Below are positions 1 through 7,804 of a stretch of 33,723 bases of DNA, piece by piece. The position numbers and the translations under genes are program-made. Under the pieces are notes generated by a model that was not told the DNA's origin, did no database searches, and saw nothing but the letters and a program-made list of their open reading frames with translations. Source of the DNA: Deltaproteobacteria bacterium (lineage in GTDB: Bacteria; Desulfobacterota; Desulfarculia; Adiutricales; JAFDHD01); contig JAFDHD010000023.1 in NCBI GenBank assembly GCA_019308995.1, positions 1 to 33,723 of the forward strand, in the 5' to 3' direction. The stretch's first letter is position 1. The number at the start of each line of letters is the position of its first letter.

Positions 1-113
1 CGATCGCAGAAAACATCCATGCCGCCAACGAGCGGGTGAACACCAAGAGTGTCATTCAGACGGCCAAGGTTTACGCCCTGTTCCTGGCGCGTTGGTGCAG
101 GCTGGCCGAGTGA
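1..113 (+). CDS. C-terminal fragment, probable M20-family metallopeptidase (partial)
   Basis: An open frame enters from the left edge (first full codon at 3) and stops with TGA at 111-113, giving 36 residues. The fragment holds NIHAANERV followed by a helix ending in VYALFLARW. A His in an H-A-x-(D/N)-E-x-V context followed by a 'K-x-Y-A' helix is typical of the extreme C-terminus of M20 (ArgE/DapE/PepT-like) peptidases, where that His is a metal ligand. This is a family-level guess from a short tail. It is convergent with the tRNA gene to its right and probably unrelated to the flagellar genes. Confidence 0.4.
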   Translation, partial: IAENIHAANERVNTKSVIQTAKVYALFLARWCRLAE

Positions 114-181
114 CCTGCCCGGCTAACCATTTAGCCTCATGCAGGCTCCTCCTCAAGCACGATAAATCCGGAAATGAAAAT

Positions 182-259
182 TGGGGTGGGTGAAGGGACT
201 TGAACCCTCGGCCTCCAGGGCCACAACCTAGCGCTCTAACCGACTGAGCTACACCCACC
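182..259 (-). tRNA. tRNA-His (anticodon GTG)
   Basis: The reverse complement folds into a full cloverleaf. The acceptor stem is GTGGGTG paired with CACCCAC. The D-arm starts AGCTCAG. The anticodon stem CTAGG/CCTGG encloses the loop TTGTGGC with anticodon GTG. The T-arm has GGTTCAAGTCC. The extra 5' G (position -1, base 259) opposite C73 is the histidine-specific identity element, and CCA (182-184 on the plus strand) is encoded in the gene. A good minus-strand promoter lies upstream at 319-347. Confidence 0.96.
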
Positions 260-318
260 ATGCAACCAGGACGTGTGCTTGCGGGAACATTCCGCAAAGA
301 GCTGACATATCTGGATGT

Positions 319-347
319 TTTATACATTAAAACCGGTCGTGAGGCAA
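319..347 (-). promoter_or_regulatory. Sigma-70-type promoter for tRNA-His
   Basis: Read on the minus strand: -35 box TTGCCT (347-342), a 17-base spacer, and -10 box TATAAA (324-319). A start near 312 would give a leader of about 50 bases before the tRNA 5' end at 259. The boxes and spacing are seen directly; promoter activity is inferred. Confidence 0.5.
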
Positions 348-549
348 CATGATTTTATTAAATTTTAACCTCCAGGTCAGGCAGGGAGTGAAAAGCCAAG
401 AAATGAATTCTTTTACTGGAGTCTTGAAGAAAAAACGGGTATAATAAATTATTCATTCCCGGCCTGAAAAGAAGCGGGCGTGCCGGGTAAAGGTATAAGG
501 GTCTCTGAGATAATAATTTGACTGTTTAGTCCCTTGTAAGGAGGATACC

Positions 550-1392
550 ATGGGAACCCGAGGTCGCAGTCTGCCTTATGGCTGGTACCCGGACACGGCC
601 AGTGCCTGCCGGCAGGAGATCGAGGAGTTCATATCCCAGGTCGAGGCGCCCGGCCCGGATATGAGCGGGCTCAACGGTGGTATCGTCCCGCATGCCGGCT
701 GGTACTTTTCTGGCAAGGCGGCCGCCAAGGTTTTCCGCTATGTCTCCCATGAAGGCGGCGTGGACATAGTGGCTGTTTTTGGCGGACACATGAGTGCCGA
801 GCCCGGCCTCATTTACCTGGATGAAGCCTGGGAAACACCGCTTGGGAATCTTGAGATTGACCAGGACCTTGGACAGGCGCTCAAAGATAAGGCCGATCTT
901 GAAGTTGAAACCTGGGAGACAGGCGACAACACCATGGAAGTTCAGTTGCCTTTCATAAAATACTTCTTCCCGGACAGCCGCATTGTGGCCATTCGAGCGC
1001 CTCATTCACAAAAGGCCGTTAACATTGGGCAGCAACTGATCGAACTGGCAAAGACACAAGGTCAGACCATCCGGGTCTTTGGCTCCACCGACCTGACTCA
1101 CTACGGCCCCAATTACGGTTTTACACCACAGGGACGCGGGCAGGCGGCACTGGATTGGATGCGCAATGAAAACGACAAAGGCTTTATTGATCTAGCCCTG
1201 GCTATGAATCTGCCCGGTCTTTTAGAGCATGCTGCTCAAAACCACAGCGCCTGCAGCGCCGGAGCGGCTGCGGCCGCCATCGCCGCCTGCCAGGCTCTGG
1301 GATCAAACCGGGGCGAGCTCCTGGACTACTACACCAGCTCAGATATCATGCCCGGCGATTCCTTTGTCGGGTATGCCGGTATCGTTTTCTGA
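550..1392 (+). CDS. amrB: AmmeMemoRadiSam system protein B (Memo family)
   Basis: The 280-residue protein matches the Memo family, which has an extradiol-dioxygenase-like fold. PHAGWYFSG (H48) and FGGH (H80), with C235 in NHSACSAG, line up with the three metal ligands of human MEMO1 (H49, H81, C244). GSTDLTHYG (D181, H184) matches the family's SSDFCHWG-type motif. The C-terminal SFVGYAG is also typical. Bacterial members are usually grouped with an AMMECR1-like protein and a radical SAM protein; neither is seen here and the substrate is unknown. The start is set by AAGGAGG seven bases before ATG. A TATAAT lies at 440-445 but has no convincing -35 box. The next gene follows after 48 bases, so the two may be co-transcribed. 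Confidence 0.88.
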   Translation: MGTRGRSLPYGWYPDTASACRQEIEEFISQVEAPGPDMSGLNGGIVPHAGWYFSGKAAAKVFRYVSHEGGVDIVAVFGGHMSAEPGLIYLDEAWETPLGNLEIDQDLGQALKDKADLEVETWETGDNTMEVQLPFIKYFFPDSRIVAIRAPHSQKAVNIGQQLIELAKTQGQTIRVFGSTDLTHYGPNYGFTPQGRGQAALDWMRNENDKGFIDLALAMNLPGLLEHAAQNHSACSAGAAAAAIAACQALGSNRGELLDYYTSSDIMPGDSFVGYAGIVF

Positions 1393-1440
1393 ATTTACTT
1401 CGGTTCTGAACTTGGGGCCGTCAGGTCAGGAGGAAAAAAA

Positions 1441-1791
1441 ATGAATGATTCGTCAGTAAGCCTCTCAGCCCTGCAGGCTTTTGCGACCAAATTACAGGCC
1501 ACGGCCAACAATATCGCCAACTTTATCACACCGGAGTACAAGGCCGAGCGAGTGGTTATGACCTCCGGCCCTGCGGGCGGTGTTTTAGCCGCCGTGACGA
1601 GGGACCTGACGCCTGGAGTGACCCTGCCACAGGAGGCCGGGCAGCCGGGCGAGCCCCAGGAGATGTCAAACGTCAATCTGGCGAACGAGATGATTGATTT
1701 AATGCTAACCAGAACCGCCTACCAGGCCAACGCCCGGGCTTTGAGTATTACTCAAGAGACCAACGGCAAGGTCATAGACATCATCGGCTAG
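1441..1791 (+). CDS. Short FlgC-like rod/hook-family protein (N- and C-terminal helices only)
   Basis: This 116-residue protein keeps only the two conserved ends of the rod/hook family. The N-terminal helix has ALQAFATKLQATANNIAN (the canonical 'L-x-A-x-x-x-x-L-x-x-x-A-x-N-I-A-N'). The C-terminal helix starts SNVNLANEMIDLMLTRTAYQ. These ends normally form the D0 coiled coil that assembles rod and hook. Only about 40 residues separate them, so the outer domains are missing. It is shorter than FlgC (144 aa at 8239) and is a separate gene. AGGAGG lies seven bases before ATG. It sits just upstream of the FleQ-like regulator rather than in the rod operon. It could be a minor rod or junction component, or a relic; the exact role is unknown. 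Confidence 0.75.
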   Translation: MNDSSVSLSALQAFATKLQATANNIANFITPEYKAERVVMTSGPAGGVLAAVTRDLTPGVTLPQEAGQPGEPQEMSNVNLANEMIDLMLTRTAYQANARALSITQETNGKVIDIIG

Positions 1792-1875
1792 GTATTCGCT
1801 TCAAACCTGACTGCCGCTAAGCTCACTTCATAAATAGCATTTGCCTTTCCCTAGCGCCGCTGAAATTACCCCGTC

Positions 1876-1901
1876 AAAAATCAGACTCTTGATCTTTTTT
1901 T
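1876..1901 (+). terminator. Weak terminator-like hairpin after the FlgC-like gene
   Basis: AAAAATCA, a six-base loop (gactct) and TGATC lead into a run of seven T (1895-1901). The stem is AT-rich with one bulge, so it is weak. Its place between the end of the FlgC-like gene and the promoter of the next gene is what makes termination plausible. Confidence 0.3.
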
Positions 1902-1919
1902 CCTACCGAAAAAAAACAC

Positions 1920-1948
1920 TTGTTAAATGAGCGTCAAAATATTATCAT
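1920..1948 (+). promoter_or_regulatory. Sigma-70-type promoter of the FleQ-like activator gene
   Basis: -35 box TTGTTA (1920-1925), a 17-base spacer and -10 box TATCAT (1943-1948, five of six consensus bases). The start would fall near 1955, about 60 bases before the ATG at 2016. No sigma-54 element is present in this gap. A housekeeping promoter fits a top-of-cascade regulator. Activity is inferred. Confidence 0.5.
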
Positions 1949-2015
1949 AAAAACACGAATACAAACAGCCCCTGGACATGCGCGGCTACGGATTTCTTGA
2001 AAGATCTGAGGACCT

Positions 2016-3386
2016 ATGCCTACTGCTATGCTCGTAATAAGCGACCTTGAAGCGGCCAAGCCCCTGGTGACCGCTTTAGAGGATAAAGGGTTGGACCTGA
2101 CACATGCCGCGGATGGGGCAGCGGCCATGGACATGCTGAAAAAGGACTCCTTCGAATTGGTCCTGGCCGAGACAGACCTTCCCAAGGTCAAGGGTCTTGA
2201 CCTCCTCAAACACATACAGATCAAACATCCAGGCAGCAAGTGCGTGCTTCTCTCTAATGACGCCTCGGCGCGGGCCGCTCTTCAGGCCATCCGCACGGGC
2301 GCTTTTGACTACCTGACCCTGCCTCTCGACGAAAATGATGTTCACTCCTGTTTGGAAAGAGCCTTAAATATAGGGGTCAGCGGCGGCGAGGCCGGGCCGG
2401 TCGTGGGTTATCAAGTTCGCTATCCGGAGATCATCGGCCAGAGTGCGGCCATAAAAAATGTGTTTCGCATGATTGACAAGGTGGCTCAGACAGACAGCAC
2501 CATTATGATCACCGGTGAATCGGGCACAGGCAAGGAACTCGTGGCCCGCGCCATTCACTCCAGCAGCCCCCGGCAGAACTACCCTCTTGTTCCGGTCAAC
2601 TGTGGAGCCATTCCAGAAGAGCTCCTGGAGAGCGAACTCTTCGGACATGAAAAAGGGGCCTTTACGAGTGCCATTCGCTCCCGGTCCGGGCGCTTTGAGT
2701 TGGCCAATAATGGAACGATCTTCCTGGACGAAATCTCGGATATGAGCCCGAGACTCCAGGTGAAACTCCTGAGGGTCCTCCAGGAGCGCAAATTCGAGCG
2801 AATTGGCGGCACAAAAACCATCGAGGTTGATATCAGGATTATCGCCGCCACAAACAAGGACCTCTACCAAACCCTCCAGGAAGGACGCTTCAGAGAGGAC
2901 CTTTACTACCGGCTCAATGTTATCCCTGTCACTGTTCCCCCGCTTAGACAACGCCAATCGGACATCCCTCTCCTCATGGAGCATTTCTTTCTAAAGTTCA
3001 ATCACCACAAGCAGAAAGAGATAAAGGGACTCGCAACAGAGGTTAAAGCCCTGCTCATGGCTTACCCGTGGCCCGGGAATATCCGGGAGTTGGAGAATGT
3101 AATCGAACGCATGGTCATCCTGGCGGAAAATGAGGTGATTTCTATTGAAGATTTGCCTCTGCATATCCAGGAGGCTACCGCTCAACCAAAACGAGAACCC
3201 ATCGAGATTCCAGAGCAAGGGATTGACTTCAATGAAGTAGTCTCCGAGTTCGAAGACCAGCTCCTGGTACAAGCCCTTGAAAAATCAAACTGGGTTAAGA
3301 ACAAGGCCGCCAAACTGCTCAATCTCAACCGCACCACCCTTGTCGAGAAACTCAAAAAAAAGGATATCAAGCGCCCTGATAGTTGA
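2016..3386 (+). CDS. FleQ/FlrA-like sigma-54 activator with degenerate receiver domain
   Basis: The 456-residue protein has three domains: receiver-like (1-120), AAA+ sigma-54 interaction (138-375) and a Fis-type helix-turn-helix (425-447, ending NRTTLVEKLKKK as in FleQ-type proteins). AAA+ motifs are Walker A GESGTGKE (167-174), Walker B IFLDE (235-239), and GAFTSA at 214-219 instead of GAFTGA. The receiver lacks key residues when aligned with the FlrC-like protein at 6286: the phospho-acceptor Asp is Glu52, the conserved Lys is Leu102, and one of the two acidic-pocket residues is Ser9. Phosphorylation control is therefore unlikely, as in Pseudomonas FleQ. I infer that it is the master activator of flagellar sigma-54 promoters. 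GAGG lies five bases before ATG, and a sigma-70-type promoter lies upstream. Confidence 0.85.
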   Translation: MPTAMLVISDLEAAKPLVTALEDKGLDLTHAADGAAAMDMLKKDSFELVLAETDLPKVKGLDLLKHIQIKHPGSKCVLLSNDASARAALQAIRTGAFDYLTLPLDENDVHSCLERALNIGVSGGEAGPVVGYQVRYPEIIGQSAAIKNVFRMIDKVAQTDSTIMITGESGTGKELVARAIHSSSPRQNYPLVPVNCGAIPEELLESELFGHEKGAFTSAIRSRSGRFELANNGTIFLDEISDMSPRLQVKLLRVLQERKFERIGGTKTIEVDIRIIAATNKDLYQTLQEGRFREDLYYRLNVIPVTVPPLRQRQSDIPLLMEHFFLKFNHHKQKEIKGLATEVKALLMAYPWPGNIRELENVIERMVILAENEVISIEDLPLHIQEATAQPKREPIEIPEQGIDFNEVVSEFEDQLLVQALEKSNWVKNKAAKLLNLNRTTLVEKLKKKDIKRPDS

Positions 3387-3530
3387 TCCTGATTCAGACC
3401 CTCTCCCGGCTCAAAATACTATTCTTGCTTCTCTCTCCGACAATTTTTTGACGAACATGACATCAACCTGATCACGACAGCATCCGTCTCCCTGATTGAC
3501 CAGCCGGCCTCTATCTTACTAACTAGCTAA
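3370..3530 (+). pseudogene. Possible relic of a response-regulator receiver domain
   Basis: Just after the activator gene, one frame reads ALIVDPDSDPLPAQNTIL and then LSDNF. A one-base change in the T6 run (3444-3449) would shift it into a frame reading FDEHDINLITTASVSLID, which ends at TAA 3528-3530. The first part resembles the start of a receiver domain (ILIVDPD..., then a helix), and the continuation resembles its second strand. No start codon or ribosome site is visible. This may be chance; it is offered as a fossil, not a working gene. Confidence 0.22.
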
Positions 3531-3570
3531 AATTTCTTTATATCTTTAAGATGAAATGAATAAAATTTTC

Positions 3571-3585
3571 TGGCACAAACATTGC
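3571..3585 (+). promoter_or_regulatory. Sigma-54 promoter, TPR protein/FlrC-like operon
   Basis: TGGCACAAACATTGC matches the -24/-12 consensus with exactly ten bases between GG and GC. The start is expected near 3597, about 30 bases before the ATG at 3626. It is therefore a likely target of the FleQ-like activator encoded just upstream. Confidence 0.88.
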
Positions 3586-3625
3586 TCCCCCCAGTGAAAG
3601 GGCTAGACCCCAGAGGGAGAAGTGG

Positions 3626-6196
3626 ATGCGATTTATTCCGAGACCTTTGATAAAAAGAAGGGCCTGCCTTCTGATGCCGGGTATGCTCCTGGTCTGTGCG
3701 GTCATCATGCTCGGACAAAGCAGCGCTCCGGCGCAGAAACCCCCTGGGCAGCCTCTGAAAAAACCAGGCGCGGCCGACAGGAGTTCGGCCTTGAAGTCCG
3801 GGCGGCTTACTGGAATCCGCCTGGGTACCTTTCCCGACTACTCCCGTCTTATATTTCTTTTTAAAAAGCCGGTGGACAGTTACATGGTCAGGCGGCCGGA
3901 GGTGAACGAACTCTGGCTGGATTTCGGGCCGGACGCCATTCCCAAGGAAGGCCGGTATGAACTGCATGATGAACTAGTCCAGGGTGTGGCTCTGCTTGAA
4001 CAAAACGGCCGGTTGACAGCACGGGTCAAGGTCGGGCTCTCCAGGTTCTCCTTTAGACATTTTTCTACTCCGGATCGAAAGGCTGTGGTCTTAGACCTTC
4101 GTCCTGGGGACCCGATAAAGAGGGCCAGGCCCGCCGTGAGCCGTGCCGCGCTCGAAAAACTGAAGGGTCTGAGCCTTGAGCTGCCCGATCCCAAGGCGAT
4201 CGCCAGAAAAATACGCGCCGCCTTGCCCGCCGACCCGACTCCGGATACAGAGCTCTTTTTTCTAACTCAAGCTGCCGACGATATGGCGCGAGGCAATTTT
4301 GAGGAGGCGATCATCAATCTGAAGCGTCTTTTGAAAAATTTTCCGAACACCAAGTATCGGGACCCGGGTCTCTTTCTCCTGGGAGACGCTTATTATTATT
4401 CATACCAAAACAAGCTTGAACCCCATTTTCTCGAAATTACAGATACTTTCCGAGAAGCAATCGTCACCTTTCCCCAGTCGGCCCTCACGCCTCGCGCCAC
4501 ATTGATGCTCGGCCTGGCTTACCTCAAGATGAACTTCAACAGTGAGGCGGTGGGCTACTTGGAAATCGTCACCAAGGATTTTCCAGATACCCGCTATGCA
4601 GTGCTGGCCTATCTCTACCTGGGTGAAGCCCAGCTCAACCTGGGTGAAGCCGATCTGGCTCAGGAATCCCTTGACACTGTCTTAACCTTCAAGCCCAGCG
4701 GCCACTCTTTTCTGAAGGCTTACTACAAGCTGGGTCAGGTTCACTTTCAAAAAGGTATTTACACCAAGGCGAATGAGGTATTTAAAGAGGTCTTAATTCG
4801 CCAAGAGGATTTCTATCTCGAACACCCTGAAATTCTTTATTATATGGGTGAAGGCTACTTCCATTCCCATCGCCCGGACCTGGCCAGGAGCTACCTTTAT
4901 CACCTGCTGAATATCTACCCTGAATACAAAGCCAAAGACGTGGTCATGGCCCGTATCGGGGACACGTATAAGGAGGAGGGCCGTCATTCAGAAGCCAAGA
5001 AAATCTACCGCATCACTAAAGACATCTTTCCAGAGAGTACCGGGGCCTTGATCAGCCAGCTCCGGCTTGCTGAATATGGCGCGCTCCGGGACTCTTTTAA
5101 GCCGGAGACGATCTTCATCGAACTCGAAGAAGGCGCCAGAGAAGCCACCTTGAAGATGTATCGGGAAATCGTGGCTTCCCAAAAGGAGTCCCCTCTTCTC
5201 CAGCTGGCTATGTTCAAAATCGGTCTCGCTGCCTACTGGCAAAAAAACTATAAAAAAGCCTTGCAGACCTTCAAGGACACCCTGGAAAAATATCCCAAGG
5301 GTTCTATCATCCCGGATGTACATTTTGTTATGAGCAAAACCATCCTGGCCCGGGTAAGAAACCTTTACCGGCAGAAGAAGCACCTGGAGCTGCTCAGTTA
5401 TTTTTTTGAGAATCAGCGGTACATCTCTGAGATTGCCTTGTCAGATATCCGTCTTTACGTGGCTTTGAGCCATCTGGCTCTGGACCTTCCTTCAGAGGCC
5501 ATCGAACTCTTTCTGGCGGATCGAGGCGTGCCCGATTCGGCTGACCAGCGGCTCTTGGGTCTTGGCGAGGCCTACCTTAAAGACAGCCAATATGAGGAGG
5601 CCATAAAGGCCTTAAACCAGTTTTTAAAACGCTATCCCAGGCATGAGAAAAAGGATCAGGCCCTGCTCCACCTGGCTCAAGGTAAAATGAAACAGGGACA
5701 TACAAAGGAAGCCCTGTCTCTTTTTGAAAACGCTATGACTGCCCAGCCCAGGCTTAAAAGGGACGGCGAGTTTCAAAACATGTTGGGCCGGATTTACCTG
5801 GAGCTAGGTCAATATGAAAAGGCGGCCGCGGCCTTGGAGATTGCCGCCAAAGGCCTGGGTGAAGGTCAAGGGAACGCCCAGGATGTCTTCCTGGCTTACG
5901 CTCACCTGGGGCGAGCTCTGGCAAAGGTCAAACGCAAAGGTGAAGCAGCCCAGGCCCTGGACAAGGCGCTCACGGTTCAGCCTGAACAGCCTTTCCCGGA
6001 AGCCCTTTATCTCATAGCGCGAACGAATTTTAATCTGGGCCGCCAAAAAGAAGGCCTTGAGGCCCTGGACCTCGTGTCCAAGGCTGAAGATAGTTTCTGG
6101 AAAATGATGGCCGATCAGGAACTTAAGGTCCGTAAATGGAATCAAGAATTAAACCGGGAGATCGAGAAGGAAATATCGGCTAACCTACAGAAATAA
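3626..6196 (+). CDS. Exported AMIN-like/TPR-repeat protein
   Basis: The 856-residue protein starts with a basic and then hydrophobic segment (about residues 1-36, ending near APAQ) that looks like a signal peptide. Residues about 50-165 form a beta-rich block (GIRLGTFPDYSRLIFLF ... AVVLDLRPGD) resembling AMIN domains of envelope proteins. From about 205 to the end there are many tetratricopeptide-type repeats, such as FEEAIINLKRLLKNFPNTKY and YEEAIKALNQFLKRYPRHEK. It is therefore predicted to be periplasmic and to act as a protein-binding scaffold; the partner is unknown. It has its own sigma-54 promoter, and GAGGGAG lies six bases before ATG. The FlrC-like gene follows after 89 bases. In Vibrio the kinase gene flrB holds this position; this protein has no kinase motif. 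Confidence 0.78.
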   Translation: MRFIPRPLIKRRACLLMPGMLLVCAVIMLGQSSAPAQKPPGQPLKKPGAADRSSALKSGRLTGIRLGTFPDYSRLIFLFKKPVDSYMVRRPEVNELWLDFGPDAIPKEGRYELHDELVQGVALLEQNGRLTARVKVGLSRFSFRHFSTPDRKAVVLDLRPGDPIKRARPAVSRAALEKLKGLSLELPDPKAIARKIRAALPADPTPDTELFFLTQAADDMARGNFEEAIINLKRLLKNFPNTKYRDPGLFLLGDAYYYSYQNKLEPHFLEITDTFREAIVTFPQSALTPRATLMLGLAYLKMNFNSEAVGYLEIVTKDFPDTRYAVLAYLYLGEAQLNLGEADLAQESLDTVLTFKPSGHSFLKAYYKLGQVHFQKGIYTKANEVFKEVLIRQEDFYLEHPEILYYMGEGYFHSHRPDLARSYLYHLLNIYPEYKAKDVVMARIGDTYKEEGRHSEAKKIYRITKDIFPESTGALISQLRLAEYGALRDSFKPETIFIELEEGAREATLKMYREIVASQKESPLLQLAMFKIGLAAYWQKNYKKALQTFKDTLEKYPKGSIIPDVHFVMSKTILARVRNLYRQKKHLELLSYFFENQRYISEIALSDIRLYVALSHLALDLPSEAIELFLADRGVPDSADQRLLGLGEAYLKDSQYEEAIKALNQFLKRYPRHEKKDQALLHLAQGKMKQGHTKEALSLFENAMTAQPRLKRDGEFQNMLGRIYLELGQYEKAAAALEIAAKGLGEGQGNAQDVFLAYAHLGRALAKVKRKGEAAQALDKALTVQPEQPFPEALYLIARTNFNLGRQKEGLEALDLVSKAEDSFWKMMADQELKVRKWNQELNREIEKEISANLQK

Positions 6197-6285
6197 TGAG
6201 ATAACCAGGAAAAAACAACGGGAAAAACCTGATCGAGAAAGCCGTTTAATAATGTTCGTTCCCGCAAGTCAAGAGGCAGGAGGCC

Positions 6286-7674
6286 ATGCAGTCCAGATCC
6301 GTCTTGGTAGTTGATGATCAACCCGAAATACGAACTTCCCTTTTCGAAGCCCTCACGAAGGAGGGCTATGCCGTGGCCCTGGCGCAAGATGGAAAGGAGG
6401 CTCTGGGAAAATTCAAAGCAAACCCCTTTGAAATAGTCATCACAGACGTTCGTATGCCTCGCATGGATGGAATGGAGCTGCTTTCCCGGATTAAACAATC
6501 TTCGTCCCAAACTCCGGTCATCATCATCACCGGCCACGGGACAGTGGATAACGCTGTCAAAGCCATGCGTGACGGGGCCTTTGACTACATCCTGAAACCC
6601 CTTTCCATGGAGGTCCTTAAAGAGACAATCAATCAGGCCCTGAATGCCGCTCAAACGTCAGCCTCTAAAATCATGAATCGCGAAACCAATAGCCTGGGCA
6701 TAGGTGACCGGCCTATCATCACTCAAGACCCGGCCATGAAACGGCTGCTCGAAATGTCCAAAAACGTGGCGCCCTCAAAGGCCACCGTGCTCATACAAGG
6801 CGAGTCCGGAACAGGCAAGGAACTCCTGGCACGGTTCATTCACCGGGAATCGGACCGGGCCAAGGGACCTTTTGTGGCCATCAATTGCGCCAGCCTGCCT
6901 GAGGGACTCCTGGAAAGCGAACTATTCGGCCACGAAAAAGGCTCTTTCACCGGGGCTATTACTCGAAAAATCGGCAAGTTTGAGCTGGCCCATCTAGGAA
7001 CGATTCTCCTTGACGAAATCAGCGAAATGGCTCCGGCCTTGCAGGCCAAACTGCTGCGCGTTCTGCAGGAAGGAGAAATAGACCGCCTCGGTGGCAAAAG
7101 CCCCATCCAGATCAATGTCCGGGTCATCGCCACCACTAACCGTAATCTCATGGAATGGGTCAGGCAGGGAAAATTCCGCCAGGATCTTTACTACAGGCTG
7201 AATGTTATTCCCTTGCGTATCCCTGCCATGCGAGACCGCCCTCGCGATATCCGCCCTTTGTCCGAATATTTTTTAGAAAAATACAGCCAGGAGAATGGCA
7301 AAGGGATAAAGAGCCTCTCCCAAGAAACCCTGGCCCAGCTTCAAAGTATGAGCTGGCCCGGTAATGTTCGAGAACTGGAAAATATCATCGCGCGCGGGGT
7401 GCTGCTGGCCAAAGGGGAATCCATCGAACCAGGCGACCTTTTCCTGGACGAAGCCCTGCCAGAAGCAGCCGGAAACGATGCTCACAGTACCGTTAAAAAA
7501 GGACGAACCATGACGATCAAGGAGATGGAAAAAGAACTCATCGAACAGGCCCTCAACGAGACGAACGGGAATCGCACCCATGCCGCCGGGATTTTAGGAA
7601 TAAGTGTCAGAACCCTGAGGAACAAACTCACAGAATACAAAGCCATGGGCTGGGAGGCCGGTCAGGCGGCCTGA
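6286..7674 (+). CDS. flrC: FlrC-like sigma-54-dependent flagellar response regulator
   Basis: The 462-residue NtrC-family regulator has an intact receiver: D10-D11, phospho-acceptor D54 (VITDVRMP) and K104 (ILKP). AAA+ motifs are Walker A GESGTGKE (172-179), GSFTGA (219-224) and Walker B LLDE (241-244). A Fis-type HTH lies near 428-450 (NRTHAAGILGISVRTLRNKL), as in FlrC, FlbD and FlgR. It should respond to phosphorylation, but no partner kinase gene is in the window. AGGAGG ends just before ATG, a tight spacing. It probably shares the sigma-54 transcript of the TPR gene and activates the sigma-54 promoters at 7748, 15228 and 19672. The FlrC assignment rests on context and domain order; FlgR or FlbD would be equivalent names. 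Confidence 0.87.
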   Translation: MQSRSVLVVDDQPEIRTSLFEALTKEGYAVALAQDGKEALGKFKANPFEIVITDVRMPRMDGMELLSRIKQSSSQTPVIIITGHGTVDNAVKAMRDGAFDYILKPLSMEVLKETINQALNAAQTSASKIMNRETNSLGIGDRPIITQDPAMKRLLEMSKNVAPSKATVLIQGESGTGKELLARFIHRESDRAKGPFVAINCASLPEGLLESELFGHEKGSFTGAITRKIGKFELAHLGTILLDEISEMAPALQAKLLRVLQEGEIDRLGGKSPIQINVRVIATTNRNLMEWVRQGKFRQDLYYRLNVIPLRIPAMRDRPRDIRPLSEYFLEKYSQENGKGIKSLSQETLAQLQSMSWPGNVRELENIIARGVLLAKGESIEPGDLFLDEALPEAAGNDAHSTVKKGRTMTIKEMEKELIEQALNETNGNRTHAAGILGISVRTLRNKLTEYKAMGWEAGQAA

Positions 7675-7747
7675 GTACTGACCTCCCTGCCCTGTTTTTC
7701 TGATCGTAAAACGAAGTCAATGGAGGAGAAGCGAGACAAAATCATCT

Positions 7748-7762
7748 TGGCACACAATTTGC
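7748..7762 (+). promoter_or_regulatory. Sigma-54 promoter of the flgB basal-body operon
   Basis: TGGCACACAATTTGC is a full -24/-12 match with GG-N10-GC. The expected start is near 7774, about 30 bases before flgB. An inverted repeat, GGTCAG and CTGACC (7660-7683), lies about 65 bases upstream across the end of the previous gene and could be an activator site. Confidence 0.88.
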
Positions 7763-7804
7763 TCACCATTGACGCGAATAACAATTAATTGGAGAAGTTA
7801 GGTC

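Noticed and set aside
52-327. Minus-strand open frame spanning the tRNA-His gene
   Set aside because: It runs through the tRNA, part of its translation being the tRNA arms; no protein is credible there.
440-445. TATAAT as the promoter of the Memo gene
   Set aside because: The only TTG-type -35 candidate is ten bases away, far too close; kept only as a remark in the gene entry.
458-487. CCCGGC/GCCGGG inverted repeat before the Memo gene, considered as a terminator or riboswitch
   Set aside because: Six-base stem with an 18-base loop, no T run and no recognisable aptamer core; too weak to call.
2364-2984. Antisense open frame opposite the AAA+ domain of the FleQ-like gene
   Set aside because: The plus strand carries clear Walker A and B motifs in register; the antisense product resembles nothing.
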